A stretch of 33,117 bases of DNA from an uncultured Muribaculaceae bacterium (GCA_944321705.1 CALUMG010000020.1:1-33117); one strand, 5' to 3'; counted from the stretch's first letter, positions 1 to 9,147 are shown. Notes: generated by a model not told the origin, from the sequence alone. Numbers and translations are program-made.

Positions 1-114
1 TGGTTTGTTTGCGCAAATTTCATTGATTATGTCATAATGTATTGATAATCAATATAGATAAATTTCTTCAACGAGGAAGAATATTGATACTCTTTGAATT
101 AAAAGATTAATTGT

Positions 115-154
115 CGGCGAGGTGTGTAGCTCATGTCTCGCCGGCGTTGTTTTT
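115..154 (+). terminator. Intrinsic terminator of an upstream gene
   Basis: A 7-bp GC-rich stem (CGGCGAG at 115-121 with CTCGCCG at 137-143) is followed by a T-rich tail ending at 154. It reads on the plus strand, so it probably ends a transcript entering from before the window. The first 282 bases hold no gene of their own. Confidence 0.6.
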
Positions 155-282
155 GCCGGGTCGCGAATATGCTTAAGATAATTGCAGTATTGGATCTGAG
201 TTTTGCGGATATTTTAGCAAGACTTTTGGAAATGTGAATTTTAGGGTGGGAGAGGCTTTTGCAAAGGTGTTTTAATGAATGT

Positions 283-1164
283 TTAGGGATTGGGGATGGT
301 GGTTTTACGGGTTTTGAATTTCGAGGGGGTCATGCCGGTGTGCTTTTTGAAGAATTTACCGAACACCGACTGATCGGAGAAGCCTGTCATTAAAGCCACT
401 TCCTTTATGTCGAGGTCGGTGCTGTCGAGCAACCTTTGCGCTTCGGCACAAAGAAAGTATGCAATGTGAAACCTTACGGTTCTTCCTGTCGTTTTCTTGA
501 CAACGCGCGACAGATAGGTAGTGGAAATGCACAATCGGTCGGCATAAAATTCAATGTCATGCGCCGTGCGATAATTTTCCACAAGCAACCGGCGGAAGTT
601 ACGATAGATTGCCAGTGCGCGTTTGGTGTGATTGGATGATGCAAGGTTGTTGCCATTCAAGCATTCGGCTACTTGCAATAAGAAAGAGTTGCACAGGCTT
701 TTCATTATTCCGTCCTTGTTTAACTGGTAACTTGAACAGTTGTTTAACAAAGTCATGGTGCGGCTTATGTTGTCGCGAGCCGGTTCCGCAAGCCGTATGA
801 TGGGAATTTGCTGCAGGTTTATGAATCCGGCCAGTTGCTGGTAAACATGTTGTGATACAGGCAAGCTGTCGAAAAATTCAGGTTCAAATGAGATACACGA
901 AACACATGTATCGGGTTGCAAGTCTAAAATGACTTCCATCCCCGGAGAGAGTATCATCAAGTCGGCATGTCGGAGACGGCTGCATGAATCATGATTTGCA
1001 GCCGAGCATGTTCCGTTTAAAACCAATATGAAAAAGAATGCTCCTGAACATGACAGATATTGCGGCAATCGGCTTTTTTCGTCGATTACTGAATGATATA
1101 GGTAATTTTCATAAACATGGCAGTCGTTATTCTCCCTTAGCCACCTGAGCAGTGAAATTTCCAT
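283..1164 (-). CDS. AraC family transcriptional regulator
   Basis: This 293-residue protein ends in a typical AraC/XylS DNA-binding domain (roughly residues 190-285). Two helix-turn-helix units are visible: the first around 'ADRLCISTTYLSRVVKKTTG', the second around 'IKEVALMTGFSDQSVFGKFFKK', followed by the family ending 'GMTPSKFK'. The N-terminal 170 residues look like the cupin-type sensing half common in Bacteroidales members and give no hint of the ligand. The gene is divergent from the membrane-kinase fusion at 1283, with 118 bases between the starts, so that gene is the obvious candidate target, but no operator repeat is clear. A -7 element lies at 1185-1192. The family call is firm; the regulon is inference. 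Confidence 0.93.
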   Translation of the reverse strand: MEISLLRWLRENNDCHVYENYLYHSVIDEKSRLPQYLSCSGAFFFILVLNGTCSAANHDSCSRLRHADLMILSPGMEVILDLQPDTCVSCISFEPEFFDSLPVSQHVYQQLAGFINLQQIPIIRLAEPARDNISRTMTLLNNCSSYQLNKDGIMKSLCNSFLLQVAECLNGNNLASSNHTKRALAIYRNFRRLLVENYRTAHDIEFYADRLCISTTYLSRVVKKTTGRTVRFHIAYFLCAEAQRLLDSTDLDIKEVALMTGFSDQSVFGKFFKKHTGMTPSKFKTRKTTIPNP

Positions 1165-1184
1165 TGATACAATAAAAAGTGTGT

Positions 1185-1192
1185 CAAATTTA
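1185..1192 (-). promoter_or_regulatory. Bacteroidetes -7 element for the AraC gene
   Basis: Read on the minus strand this is TAAATTTG, an exact TAnnTTTG match about 20 bases upstream of the start codon at 1164. No good -33 TTTG is seen at the usual distance. Confidence 0.5.
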
Positions 1193-1282
1193 GGTAATTG
1201 TTTCGTTTTTGACGAATATAAGTCGCTATTTTATGTGTGTTGGAAAGGTAAAAATTCGGACATTTGCAAAAAATTTTAAGAG

Positions 1283-2566
1283 ATGGATAAATACACACTG
1301 AGGCGTTATTTCCTTTTCCTTGTTGCTATTTTTATTAATGCGTTCGGAATCGTCTTCATAACCAAAGCATTGCTTGGCACATCGCCAATAACAAGCATCA
1401 ATTATGTATTAAGCATGTTCACACCTTATACCATGGGAGAGTGGACGATATTCTCAAATGTGTTGTTTGTCTTGTTGGAACTGCTTTTCATGACCAAGGC
1501 CGACTTGAAGGCTGACATGCGCATTTACTTGTTGCAAATCCCCATAACGTTTTGTTTCGGATGGTCGATAGATATTTCAATGAATATGCTGTCGTGGCTC
1601 AATCCGTCAAATTATGTGGCGCAATTGTGCAGCCTTGCCGTCGGTTGCGTGATTCTTGCAATAGGTATCGCACTGGAGGTGAAAGCCAATGTGGCACTTG
1701 TCGCCGGAGAATACTTCGTAAGGGTCATAGCCAAGCGTTTACGCAAGGAATTCGGCTTTGTCAAGTTGGGCTTTGATGTCACGCTCGTAGTATTGGCTTG
1801 CATATTGTCGGTGATATTCATGTCGGGCATATACGGGGTGAGGGAAGGAACCGTTATTGCAGCCCTCATAGTGGGTCCGATAGTCCATTTCATAAGTCCT
1901 TATTATAAATGTCTTGATAATTGGATAGGTGATGGTAAAAAACAGTCGGAGCCCGAAGCTGTTGCCAATTCAAACCATACGATAATCACCATAGCCCGGG
2001 AATATGGCAGTGGAGGACATTTGCTTGGAGAGATGGTTGCCAAAGAACTTGGCATACCTTTTTATGATAAAGAATTGATAGAGCTTGCCGCAAAGAAGAG
2101 CGGATTGAGCGAAAAATATGTTTCGCAGAATGAGCAGTCGATGTCGCAATTGTGGCTGAAGAACATAATTTTGCACAATCACGAGTCATCGTTGGGATTC
2201 AGTCTTTCATCGCGCGATGCATTGTTTGTGGCACAATGCCATGTCGTGAGGGAACTCGCATCCAAAGGTTCGTGCGTTATAATAGGCCGTTGTGCCGATT
2301 CTGTGCTTGATGATTATTCGAAGGTAATAAAAGTTTTCTGCTATTCAACTGTCGAAGATGAGTGTTTGAGATGCACGAGCGAATATGGGGTAGAACCCGA
2401 CAAGGCCGAGACAGAGGTAAAACGCATCAATCGTGCACGTGCCACTCATTATGAATACTATACAGGCAAAAAGTGGGGAGATCCCCATAATTACGACTTG
2501 ATGATAAACACCGGAAGCATGAGTATGTCGACAGCATGCAAATTGATAACAAGCCTTGCGCGATGA
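1283..2566 (+). CDS. YczE/YitT-like membrane protein fused to cytidylate kinase-like domain
   Basis: Two modules are visible in this 427-residue protein. Residues 1-210 are strongly hydrophobic with about five or six membrane spans and resemble the YczE/YyaS/YitT (DUF6198-type) integral membrane family. Residues 232-427 match the cytidylate kinase-like family (AAA_26): the nucleotide-binding loop 'REYGSGG' (239-245) stands where a P-loop would be, without the usual GKS/T; 'VIIGRCADSVL' and the C-terminal 'THYEYYTGKKWGDPHNYDL' are further family blocks. The kinase-like part should face the cytoplasm. Its substrate is unknown, and CMP kinase activity should not be assumed because true Cmk is a separate housekeeping gene. 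The fusion suggests a nucleotide-gated or nucleotide-modifying membrane function. The divergent AraC gene is the likely regulator. Confidence 0.85.
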   Translation: MDKYTLRRYFLFLVAIFINAFGIVFITKALLGTSPITSINYVLSMFTPYTMGEWTIFSNVLFVLLELLFMTKADLKADMRIYLLQIPITFCFGWSIDISMNMLSWLNPSNYVAQLCSLAVGCVILAIGIALEVKANVALVAGEYFVRVIAKRLRKEFGFVKLGFDVTLVVLACILSVIFMSGIYGVREGTVIAALIVGPIVHFISPYYKCLDNWIGDGKKQSEPEAVANSNHTIITIAREYGSGGHLLGEMVAKELGIPFYDKELIELAAKKSGLSEKYVSQNEQSMSQLWLKNIILHNHESSLGFSLSSRDALFVAQCHVVRELASKGSCVIIGRCADSVLDDYSKVIKVFCYSTVEDECLRCTSEYGVEPDKAETEVKRINRARATHYEYYTGKKWGDPHNYDLMINTGSMSMSTACKLITSLAR

Positions 2567-2582
2567 GCAAAATTAATTTTGC
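2567..2582. repeat. 16-bp perfect palindrome directly after a stop codon
   Basis: GCAAAATTAATTTTGC starts at the first base after the TGA stop of the membrane-kinase fusion and is perfectly self-complementary. It has no T-tract after it, so it is not a standard terminator; it may be a 3' end hairpin or a binding site. Confidence 0.4.
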
Positions 2583-2693
2583 ATCTTGTCGCAGATAAAT
2601 GCCAATGATGCTTGCCGATAATGAAATTGTCAACATTGGTTGAGAAAATCGTCAATATCGGAAGTGGATGGACGAGTAATCATAAAAAAATTC

Positions 2694-2701
2694 TATTTTT
2701 G
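2694..2701 (+). promoter_or_regulatory. -7 element upstream of the DUF3943 gene
   Basis: TATTTTTG matches TAnnTTTG and lies 20 bases before the start codon at 2722, suggesting the DUF3943 gene has its own promoter. The -33 region is weak. Confidence 0.5.
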
Positions 2702-2721
2702 CCATCCCAAAAAATCATCGT

Positions 2722-4311
2722 ATGAAATATACGTTAGCATTCTTGTTGTCAATAATGCCTTTTTGGTTGTCGGCCGAAAATGCGGTCGATAGCATATCGC
2801 CAACTGTCGACAGCGTGCAAGAGCAATTTTCGCAAGAACATGTTGTCAGCATGCCGATCTTGCCCGATAGCTGCGATGTGGCAAGGCTTGAAAAAAAGGC
2901 ATTCTGGAGGGCTTCGGCCGAGACTGTGGGTTTCAACCTTGGGTTGTGGGCTTTTGACCGATATGTGCAGAAAGGACATTACGCTTATATATCGCTAAAT
3001 ACAATAAAGGAGAATTTCAAGCACGGATTTGAATGGGATGATGACCACTTGGGTACCAACATGTTTGCCCATCCCTATAATGGTTCTTTGTTTTACAATG
3101 CCGGGCGTTCCAACGGTTATAACTTTTGGCAATCAGGACTTTTTGCCATAGGCGGCAGTGCGATGTGGGAAATGTTCATGGAATGCGAGTACCCATCCAC
3201 CAATGACATCATAGCTACTCCCGTCGGAGGAGCGGCGATAGGCGAAGTGCTATACCGTACATCCGACCTTGTGCTTGACGACCGCACTTCGGGCGGAGAA
3301 CGCTTTGGAAGAGAATTGGCCGCATTTGTCATATCCCCTATGCGAGGCTTCACACGCATAGTCACAGGACGAGCTTGGGAGAAACGGGCGACTTCTGGCC
3401 GGCGTTTCGGCGTGCCGCCAATTCAAGTGGCAATGTCGCTCGGTGCCCGAATGCTGGTGTTTCAAGATGCGGAGAAAATGGCGAGATCCGGAGCTGCTGC
3501 TCGCATCGACATTGAATATGGTGACCGCTTTGCTTTGACTTCAAAAACTCCGTATGACTATTTTAGCTTTTTGCTTGAATTGAATGCCATGAAGACACAG
3601 CCATTGTTGAGCCGGGTTGAAATCATCGGGCGGTTGTTGTCGCGAGAATTGGCCGATACGATGAAGTGCAGCCTATCGGTGGGCATGTACCAGCATTTCG
3701 ATTATTTCGACTCCGATACCATTAGCAAGGAATTTGTTCCTCAGAGCGTTATCGACCCATGCGTTGTGCCATATAAATTGGGGACTCCGGCTTCCTTGGG
3801 CGGAGGATTGATGTTCCGTTGCACCACCTTTCCGCGGTGCAAGATTGACGCATACTTTCATGTAAATGGAGTAGTGCTTGCTGGTGTGTTGAGCGACTTT
3901 TATCGTCAGTACCACAGGAATTACAACTGGTCGTCGGGATTCTCGTTCAAGTCGGGAATTAATTGCACGTTCGGTGACCGTCTGTCCTTAAGCCTGTCAA
4001 ACAGGTCATATCGGTTATACACTTGGCAAGGATATGACTATGAATACGATTGGTCGCTTACGCCAGAAGGTAGACCTGTGAATGTGCAAGGAGACAGGTC
4101 GAACGTGCTGTTCAGTTATTCGGAATTGAGGGCAGATTATCGGCTTTGGAAACGACTATATGCCACATTCAGTCTTGACTGGTATTACAGGCGTTCAACA
4201 TATAATCGCCATGTGAGTGGCACAGTTGGAGATGCTAATTATGAATTGTATACGCCCATCATTTGGAGCCATCAGGCAGGCATGCATTTCATGCTCACCT
4301 ATGCCTTTTAG
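2722..4311 (+). CDS. Secreted DUF3943 domain protein
   Basis: This 529-residue protein starts with a signal peptide (about residues 1-18, 'LAFLLSIMPFWLSAEN'). Its central part carries the DUF3943 signature: 'NMFAHPYNGSLFYNAGRSNG', 'GGSAMWEMFMECEYPSTND' and a 'GGAAIGEVLYR' block. The C-terminal half is rich in alternating aromatic residues ('RLSLSLSNRSYRLYTW', 'YATFSLDWYYRRS') and ends in Phe, as expected for outer-membrane beta strands. The family is widespread in Bacteroidetes and has no assigned biochemical role that I know of; an outer-membrane barrel with a periplasmic DUF3943 region is inference. It converges with the M16 peptidase gene, only 10 bases apart, with no clear terminator between them. 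Confidence 0.88.
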   Translation: MKYTLAFLLSIMPFWLSAENAVDSISPTVDSVQEQFSQEHVVSMPILPDSCDVARLEKKAFWRASAETVGFNLGLWAFDRYVQKGHYAYISLNTIKENFKHGFEWDDDHLGTNMFAHPYNGSLFYNAGRSNGYNFWQSGLFAIGGSAMWEMFMECEYPSTNDIIATPVGGAAIGEVLYRTSDLVLDDRTSGGERFGRELAAFVISPMRGFTRIVTGRAWEKRATSGRRFGVPPIQVAMSLGARMLVFQDAEKMARSGAAARIDIEYGDRFALTSKTPYDYFSFLLELNAMKTQPLLSRVEIIGRLLSRELADTMKCSLSVGMYQHFDYFDSDTISKEFVPQSVIDPCVVPYKLGTPASLGGGLMFRCTTFPRCKIDAYFHVNGVVLAGVLSDFYRQYHRNYNWSSGFSFKSGINCTFGDRLSLSLSNRSYRLYTWQGYDYEYDWSLTPEGRPVNVQGDRSNVLFSYSELRADYRLWKRLYATFSLDWYYRRSTYNRHVSGTVGDANYELYTPIIWSHQAGMHFMLTYAF

Positions 4312-4321
4312 CATAGATCAT

Positions 4322-5554
4322 CTATTCAAATGTCAAAGTAGATGCTTGTGTGGGAGAAATAATCGCGGCAGCTTCCATGATTTGGCTTGGAGTGACATCC
4401 ATTATGTGTGCTGTTGTTTCCTCATTATCGGCCACATGTCCGTAGTATAGGAAACTTTTCCCCATCGACAAGGCAAGAGCTTCGTTGTTGTCGCTCGACA
4501 CGAGCAACTGGCCTATGAATTGCTTTTTTGCGGCATCGAGTGCTTTCTCCGATACCGGCGAGGATGCAAGGTCGTTTATTATGCTTGAAATGAGCTTTAT
4601 CGACGGAGCCACATGCTTGCTGTCGCTGCCAAAATAGATTTGCATCAGTCCGCAGTCGCTGAATAGGGATATTGAAGATTCCACCGTGTAGGCATATCCG
4701 CGACGTTCGCGTATTGCGATGTTCAGCATTGAGTTCATTCCCGGGCCTCCAAGCATGTTGTTGAGCAAGAGCATGGCATATCGACGATGGTCGTACATGC
4801 TGAATATCGGTGCACCGTATATTGTGTGGGCCTGATGTGAACCTATTGTCTGTCTTATGTTAAAAGGAGGCAATTGTTGAGGCTGCATCCTGACAGGCTT
4901 TGACAATGGGTGGCACAGGCTGCCGAAATAACGTTCCACCACATGGAACACCATCGATTCCTTGTAGTTGCCAAGGACGAAGAATACCATGTTGGTGGGC
5001 ACATAAAGATTGTTCAGATAATTACGGCAATCATCACCGGTGAATCTTCGCAAGTCTTGTTCTATGCCAAGGATATTGTGTCCGAGCGGATTTCCTTTCC
5101 ATATCATATCCTCAAAATCGTCGCATACGGCCTCGGCAGGAGCATCACGATATGATGCGGCTTCGTCGAGAACCACTTCTCGCTCTTTGTCGAGTTCGTT
5201 CTCAGGAAATATCGAGTAAGCCACAAGGTCGGAGATTAGTTCTACGGCACGGGAAAGATGCTTGCATGGAAATACCGAATACACGGTAGTATTTTCTTTT
5301 GTGGTGTAGGCATTCAGTTCACCTCCCACTCGCTCCATGCGGTTTAGTATGTGCCATGCACGGCGATGACGTGTGCCTTTGAATATGGTGTGTTCGACAA
5401 AGTGGGCAAGGCCGTGCGAGCCATCCTGTTCATCGCGGCTGCCTGCGTCAATCGACAAGCCGCAATAGGCCACGTCCGATGAGTTGGGCATGAAGATTAT
5501 ACGCAATCCGTTGGGGAGCGTGTGTATAAGATATGTTTCTTTGTTGGTTTTCAT
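4322..5554 (-). CDS. M16 family (pitrilysin-like) zinc peptidase
   Basis: The inverted zinc motif HxxEH is present as H51-F-V-E54-H55, and the third metal ligand fits E131 in 'REVVLDEAASY', 76 residues after H55 as in the family. The N-terminal catalytic M16 domain (about 8-160) is followed by an inactive M16_C half with the typical 'GGPGMNSMLNIAIRERRGYAY' block (around 255-275), where the Arg-Tyr pair contacts substrate. At 410 residues it is a single-repeat M16B enzyme of the bacterial processing-peptidase kind. No signal peptide is seen, so it is probably cytoplasmic. It starts 32 bases after the flippase stop codon on the same strand and likely shares a transcript with flippase and ruvB. 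Confidence 0.95.
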   Translation of the reverse strand: MKTNKETYLIHTLPNGLRIIFMPNSSDVAYCGLSIDAGSRDEQDGSHGLAHFVEHTIFKGTRHRRAWHILNRMERVGGELNAYTTKENTTVYSVFPCKHLSRAVELISDLVAYSIFPENELDKEREVVLDEAASYRDAPAEAVCDDFEDMIWKGNPLGHNILGIEQDLRRFTGDDCRNYLNNLYVPTNMVFFVLGNYKESMVFHVVERYFGSLCHPLSKPVRMQPQQLPPFNIRQTIGSHQAHTIYGAPIFSMYDHRRYAMLLLNNMLGGPGMNSMLNIAIRERRGYAYTVESSISLFSDCGLMQIYFGSDSKHVAPSIKLISSIINDLASSPVSEKALDAAKKQFIGQLLVSSDNNEALALSMGKSFLYYGHVADNEETTAHIMDVTPSQIMEAAAIISPTQASTLTFE

Positions 5555-5586
5555 TTGTCGGTGATGGACATTTGTCGTGAAACAGC

Positions 5587-7059
5587 TTAATGTCGCAGCT
5601 TCGGGATTCTGAAATGTTCAAATTTTATGACCGCGCCGAGGAATACTACAAGCAGCACGGTGCGCAATGCTATTGAGGCATATATGTTGAATGCCGGCAT
5701 GTATTGGTAAATAGCGAATATGGCGCATGCAAGCAGCAGGTAGAGTGCCATGCGCTTCAAGGGGTAGGCTACAGGATAATATTTGCGTCCGACAAAGTAG
5801 GAAAGCAGCATGGCCGTTCCGTAGCCTGCAAATCCGGCCCACGCGCAAGCCATGTATCCATAGCGTGGAACAAAAATAACATTGATGGCTATCAACACGG
5901 CACAGCCGATGCCTGAGAATATGGCTCCCCAAATGGTTCGATCGGTCAATTTGTACCAGAACGATAGGTTAAAGTATATTCCCATCATGATTTCGGCAGC
6001 CATTACGATAGGCACGACATTCAGGCCCGGCCAGTATCCCGGAGCTATGATGTATTTTATAATGTCGATATAGGCGACTACCGAGAGGAAGGCGAGCAAA
6101 GTAAAGATGAAGAAAAATTTCATTGCTTGCGCCTGTGTCTCTTTGTTGTCTTTGTCTCGGCTTTTGCCGAATACGAATGGTTCGTAGGCATACCGGAACG
6201 CCTGTGTTATCACTGCCATTATCATTGCAATCTTGCTTGCGGCCCCATAGATGCCGAGTTGCGATTGTGCGTCATTTCCGCTGTAAACAAACGGGAATAG
6301 GATTTTGTCGGCAGTTTGGTTCAAAATACCTGTAATGCCTAAGATTAGTATTGGCCAACTGTAACTTAAAATGCGTTTCATCAGAGACCAATCAAAGACA
6401 TATTTGAATCCGGTCAATTCTTTCTTGAAAAAGAATGTTATCGATGCCGTGCAGAACAAGTTTATGAAGAAGGCGTATCCCACACCTGTAGCAGGATTGT
6501 AAATGTGTCCTATGATGTCGGGGTATGTCTTATAAAGCTGAGGTAGCAAGACGAAGTACACAAGATTGAGCATGATGTTCATGATGATGAACAGCAGTTT
6601 CAATGCTGCAAACTTTATCGGCCGTTTCTTGTAACGAAGATAAGCGAATGGGATGGTCTGGAAAGCGTCTATGGCGACGCACACGGCCATTACGCCGACA
6701 TACTCGGGATGCTCGGCATATCCCATGAACCCGGCGACCGGCGAGAGGAACATAAGTATTAGAATGATAAATAACACCGAAGTGGAGCCTACCGATATGA
6801 GAATCGATGAATATACACGTTCGGGATTTTCATCCTGCTTGTTTGCAAACCTGAAGAATGCCGTTTCCATTCCGTAGGTGAGGATTACGAGCAACAGGGC
6901 AACATAGGAATATATGTTGGTGATGATTCCGTATCCGCCCGATTCCACTGTCAGCTTTGCCGTGTACAGTGGCACGAGCAAGTAGTTTAGGAACCTGCCG
7001 ATTATGCTGCTCATTCCATAAATAGCAGTGTCTTTTGCCAAAGATTTCAGACTTGCCAT
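5587..7059 (-). CDS. Oligosaccharide flippase (MATE/MOP superfamily, Wzx-like)
   Basis: About 490 residues with some 14 hydrophobic spans evenly spread, beginning 'MASLKSLAKDTAIYGMSSII', the classic start of Bacteroidetes polysaccharide-biosynthesis flippases. Such proteins move lipid-linked oligosaccharides across the inner membrane. I chose the ATG at 7059; the frame stays open up to 7119, but that extension is charged, lacks family similarity and would run into the REP palindrome at 7089-7114. It is followed by the M16 peptidase gene and preceded on the same strand by the RAYT insertion and ruvB. No glycosyltransferases are nearby, so the carried glycan cannot be named. Confidence 0.93.
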   Translation of the reverse strand: MASLKSLAKDTAIYGMSSIIGRFLNYLLVPLYTAKLTVESGGYGIITNIYSYVALLLVILTYGMETAFFRFANKQDENPERVYSSILISVGSTSVLFIILILMFLSPVAGFMGYAEHPEYVGVMAVCVAIDAFQTIPFAYLRYKKRPIKFAALKLLFIIMNIMLNLVYFVLLPQLYKTYPDIIGHIYNPATGVGYAFFINLFCTASITFFFKKELTGFKYVFDWSLMKRILSYSWPILILGITGILNQTADKILFPFVYSGNDAQSQLGIYGAASKIAMIMAVITQAFRYAYEPFVFGKSRDKDNKETQAQAMKFFFIFTLLAFLSVVAYIDIIKYIIAPGYWPGLNVVPIVMAAEIMMGIYFNLSFWYKLTDRTIWGAIFSGIGCAVLIAINVIFVPRYGYMACAWAGFAGYGTAMLLSYFVGRKYYPVAYPLKRMALYLLLACAIFAIYQYMPAFNIYASIALRTVLLVVFLGAVIKFEHFRIPKLRH

Positions 7060-7088
7060 GATCTTATGTTTGTTATTAATCGCAATTT

Positions 7089-7114
7089 GTAGAGACGATT
7101 TATCGCGTCTCTGC
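7089..7114. repeat. REP palindrome copy 1 (downstream of RAYT)
   Basis: An imperfect palindrome built on AGAGACG...CGCGTCTCT, about 30 bases upstream of the flippase start. It is the same element as the copies at 7365 and 7714 with a two-base loss in its left arm. Confidence 0.8.
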
Positions 7115-7132
7115 AGCAATGTGTTTTAATTA

Positions 7133-7702
7133 TTAGTTGTATAATTCATCTAATTCCCAATGTACGACATTATTATCGATATACTCGGCAATTTGGTTCA
7201 TCTCATGATAGTTGCGTATGATGTGATCGTGAAATCGTGGTTGCCATGCAAATTGCATACCGCGTTTCCGAGCATAATGTGAGATACGCGCCTTTATGCC
7301 ACGGACAACTGTACCTAAACATTTGCGTAACATTGGATTGTTTATAGCCGTTATTCCGCCACAAGTAGAGACGCGATTTATCGCGTCTCTACAACAATCA
7401 GAACTGTTGTTTATAAAACCAACATTACAATTATTGTTAATAAAAATAATTGCATGTATATGATTTGGCATGACTACAAACAACGGTATTTCGGCATATG
7501 GATAATGAATTGTAACCTTTGTGAAGTTTTCACTTGCAAAACTGCCTGTTTCAGACATGCGCATTTTGCCATTAGAGATTTCTCCAAAATAGTGAATTTT
7601 ATGTGCTGTACAAATTGTAACAAAATAGACGCCTCCGTCATACTCATGCCATTTGGCACGAGTTGATGGTATTCGATATTTATTTTGAAACAAAACGCCC
7701 AT
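7133..7702 (-). CDS. REP-associated tyrosine transposase (RAYT, Y1_Tnp)
   Basis: The 189-residue protein has the HUH nuclease motif in 'MPNHIHAIIF' (residues 78-87; His81 and His83). A C-terminal block 'FHDHIIRNYHEMNQIAEYI' follows, whose Tyr174 is the likely catalytic tyrosine. RAYTs cut and join single-stranded REP hairpins, and three REP copies lie within or next to the gene. One copy (7365-7392) is translated in frame as 'RDAINRVST' (about residues 105-113), between the HUH motif and the tyrosine helix. The start at 7702 gives the usual family N-terminus ('YRIPSTRAKWHEYDGGVYFVTICT'). All key residues are present, so it may be active. Confidence 0.92.
   Translation of the reverse strand: MGVLFQNKYRIPSTRAKWHEYDGGVYFVTICTAHKIHYFGEISNGKMRMSETGSFASENFTKVTIHYPYAEIPLFVVMPNHIHAIIFINNNCNVGFINNSSDCCRDAINRVSTCGGITAINNPMLRKCLGTVVRGIKARISHYARKRGMQFAWQPRFHDHIIRNYHEMNQIAEYIDNNVVHWELDELYN
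7365..7392. repeat. REP palindrome copy 2, inside the RAYT coding region
   Basis: A perfect 28-bp palindrome: 13-bp arms (GTAGAGACGCGAT and its complement) around a TT centre. It is the best-preserved copy in the window and lies in frame within the transposase gene. Confidence 0.9.
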
Positions 7703-7713
7703 GTTATAATTTT

Positions 7714-7733
7714 AGACGCGATTAATCGCGTCT
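7714..7733. repeat. REP palindrome copy 3 (upstream of RAYT)
   Basis: AGACGCGATTAATCGCGTCT, a perfect 20-bp palindrome, 11 bases upstream of the RAYT start codon. It shares the GACGCGAT core with the other copies. Confidence 0.85.
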
Positions 7734-7829
7734 CTACGTTTGATGTTTTGGAGCATCTGATTAGTCATTAACTGCATCAATCATTATTTCAAATAAAATG
7801 TAAAGAAAAAATATACAACATCCGTTAGT

Positions 7830-8849
7830 TTAAAATAATGATGCTTCTTTAGCAAACCGTTTGCGTCCGAGATGCTTGTAGGCAAGGTCGGTGACTTCAC
7901 GACCACGCGGAGTGCGCTTTATGAACCCTTCTTTGATGAGGTATGGCTCATAAACTTCCTCTATAGTACCCGGATCTTCACCAAGTGCAGTGGCTATGGT
8001 GGTCAGTCCTACGGGACCTCCTTTGAACTTGTCGATTATCGTAGTTAAAATTTTGTTATCGATTTCATCAAGGCCATATTGGTCGATGTTCAACGCTTCG
8101 AGCGAATATCGCGCAATTTCTGCATTCACCGTTCCGTTTCCTTTCACTTGGGCAAAGTCCCTGACACGTCGTAACAATGCGTTGGCGATGCGTGGAGTGC
8201 CGCGGCTGCGCAGGGCAATCTCAAGTGCTGCATCATCGGCAATGGGGACACCGAGCAGATGAGCTGAACGTTTCACGATGCCTGTGAGTACATTGTGGTC
8301 GTAATATTCGAGGTGGCAATTGATTCCGAATCGGGCACGTAAAGGGGCAGTAAGCAGTCCGCTGCGTGTCGTTGCTCCAATTAGTGTGAACGGCGACAAT
8401 GAGAGTTGTACCGATCGTGCTCCCGGTCCTTTGTCAATCATTATGTCAATGCGGTAATCTTCCATTGCCGAGTACAGGTATTCTTCCACAACGGGACTGA
8501 GCCTGTGGATCTCGTCGATGAACAGCACGTCGTTTTCTTCCAGCGAAGTCAATATGCCTGCAAGGTCTCCCGGCTTGTCAAGCACCGGACCTGATGTGAC
8601 TTTGAAACCCACGCCAAGTTCGTTGGCAACGATGTTTGACAATGTGGTTTTTCCCAGTCCCGGAGGCCCGTGCAGCAGGATGTGGTCGAGAGCTTCACCG
8701 CGCAAACGTGCGGCCGCTACGAACACGCGCAGGTTTTCTATCACCTTGTCCTGCCCGTTGAAGTCGCCGAATGTCATTGGTCGCAATGCCCGTTCAAAGT
8801 CGCGGTCGCTTTCAATTCGTTCTCTTCTTATGTCAAAATCTGTATCCAT
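7830..8849 (-). CDS. ruvB: Holliday junction branch migration ATPase RuvB
   Basis: RuvB is the hexameric motor that, with RuvA, drives branch migration of Holliday junctions. Visible are Walker A 'GPPGLGKTT' (residues 61-69), Walker B/DEAH-like '[11 protein letters not shown]', sensor 1 '[10 protein letters not shown]' with the arginine-finger region 'PLRARFG', and the C-terminal winged helix ending '[17 protein letters not shown]'. At 339 residues it has normal family length. The start at 8849 is preferred over the open frame reaching 8921: family similarity begins there, and a -7 element at 8865-8872 puts transcription about 10 bases upstream. ruvA is not in the window. Confidence 0.98.
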   Translation of the reverse strand: MDTDFDIRRERIESDRDFERALRPMTFGDFNGQDKVIENLRVFVAAARLRGEALDHILLHGPPGLGKTTLSNIVANELGVGFKVTSGPVLDKPGDLAGILTSLEENDVLFIDEIHRLSPVVEEYLYSAMEDYRIDIMIDKGPGARSVQLSLSPFTLIGATTRSGLLTAPLRARFGINCHLEYYDHNVLTGIVKRSAHLLGVPIADDAALEIALRSRGTPRIANALLRRVRDFAQVKGNGTVNAEIARYSLEALNIDQYGLDEIDNKILTTIIDKFKGGPVGLTTIATALGEDPGTIEEVYEPYLIKEGFIKRTPRGREVTDLAYKHLGRKRFAKEASLF

Positions 8850-8864
8850 ACCAAAATCCGATAA

Positions 8865-8872
8865 CAAAGATA
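8865..8872 (-). promoter_or_regulatory. -7 element for ruvB
   Basis: TATCTTTG on the minus strand, exact TAnnTTTG, 16 bases before the ruvB start. It implies a very short leader and argues against the upstream start at 8921. Confidence 0.5.
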
Positions 8873-9147
8873 GCGAAAGTCGAGCGCAATGGGAAAAATG
8901 AGTTCGCTTATTTTTTATCATTGCCGAGACGCAGCCTATCTTATGGAAAGATAGTGAAAGGTGAATGCAAAGACAAGCAAAAAAACAACGTTTTTGTGTC
9001 TATCTATGCTGAACTATATTCTCTTTTGTCCAAAGAATGCATATGTTTATCGTTTGTTATAGATTATCATGAAAATAGGTTGTTATCTTTTAATGACATT
9101 TTCAAATAAAATTGCTTAATTTGCCACACGACCTAATACTTGCTGCG

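Larger units (their letters stand above)
7089..7733 (-). mobile_element. RAYT-REP insertion between ruvB and flippase gene
   Basis: One Y1-type transposase gene is bracketed by REP palindromes at 7089-7114 and 7714-7733, with a third copy at 7365-7392 inside the coding region. This is the usual arrangement of a REP-associated tyrosine transposase (RAYT), thought to be a domesticated relative of IS200/IS605 TnpA. It splits what is otherwise a same-strand ruvB-flippase-M16 series. No target duplication or conventional IS ends are seen. Confidence 0.75.

Noticed and set aside
7089..7733. A complete IS200/IS605 insertion sequence
   Set aside because: The HUH protein is of the RAYT type bracketed by REP palindromes; no TnpB gene or IS200/IS605-type ends were seen.
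8850..8921. Upstream ruvB start at 8921
   Set aside because: The extra 24 residues are outside the RuvB family, and a -7 element lies within them.
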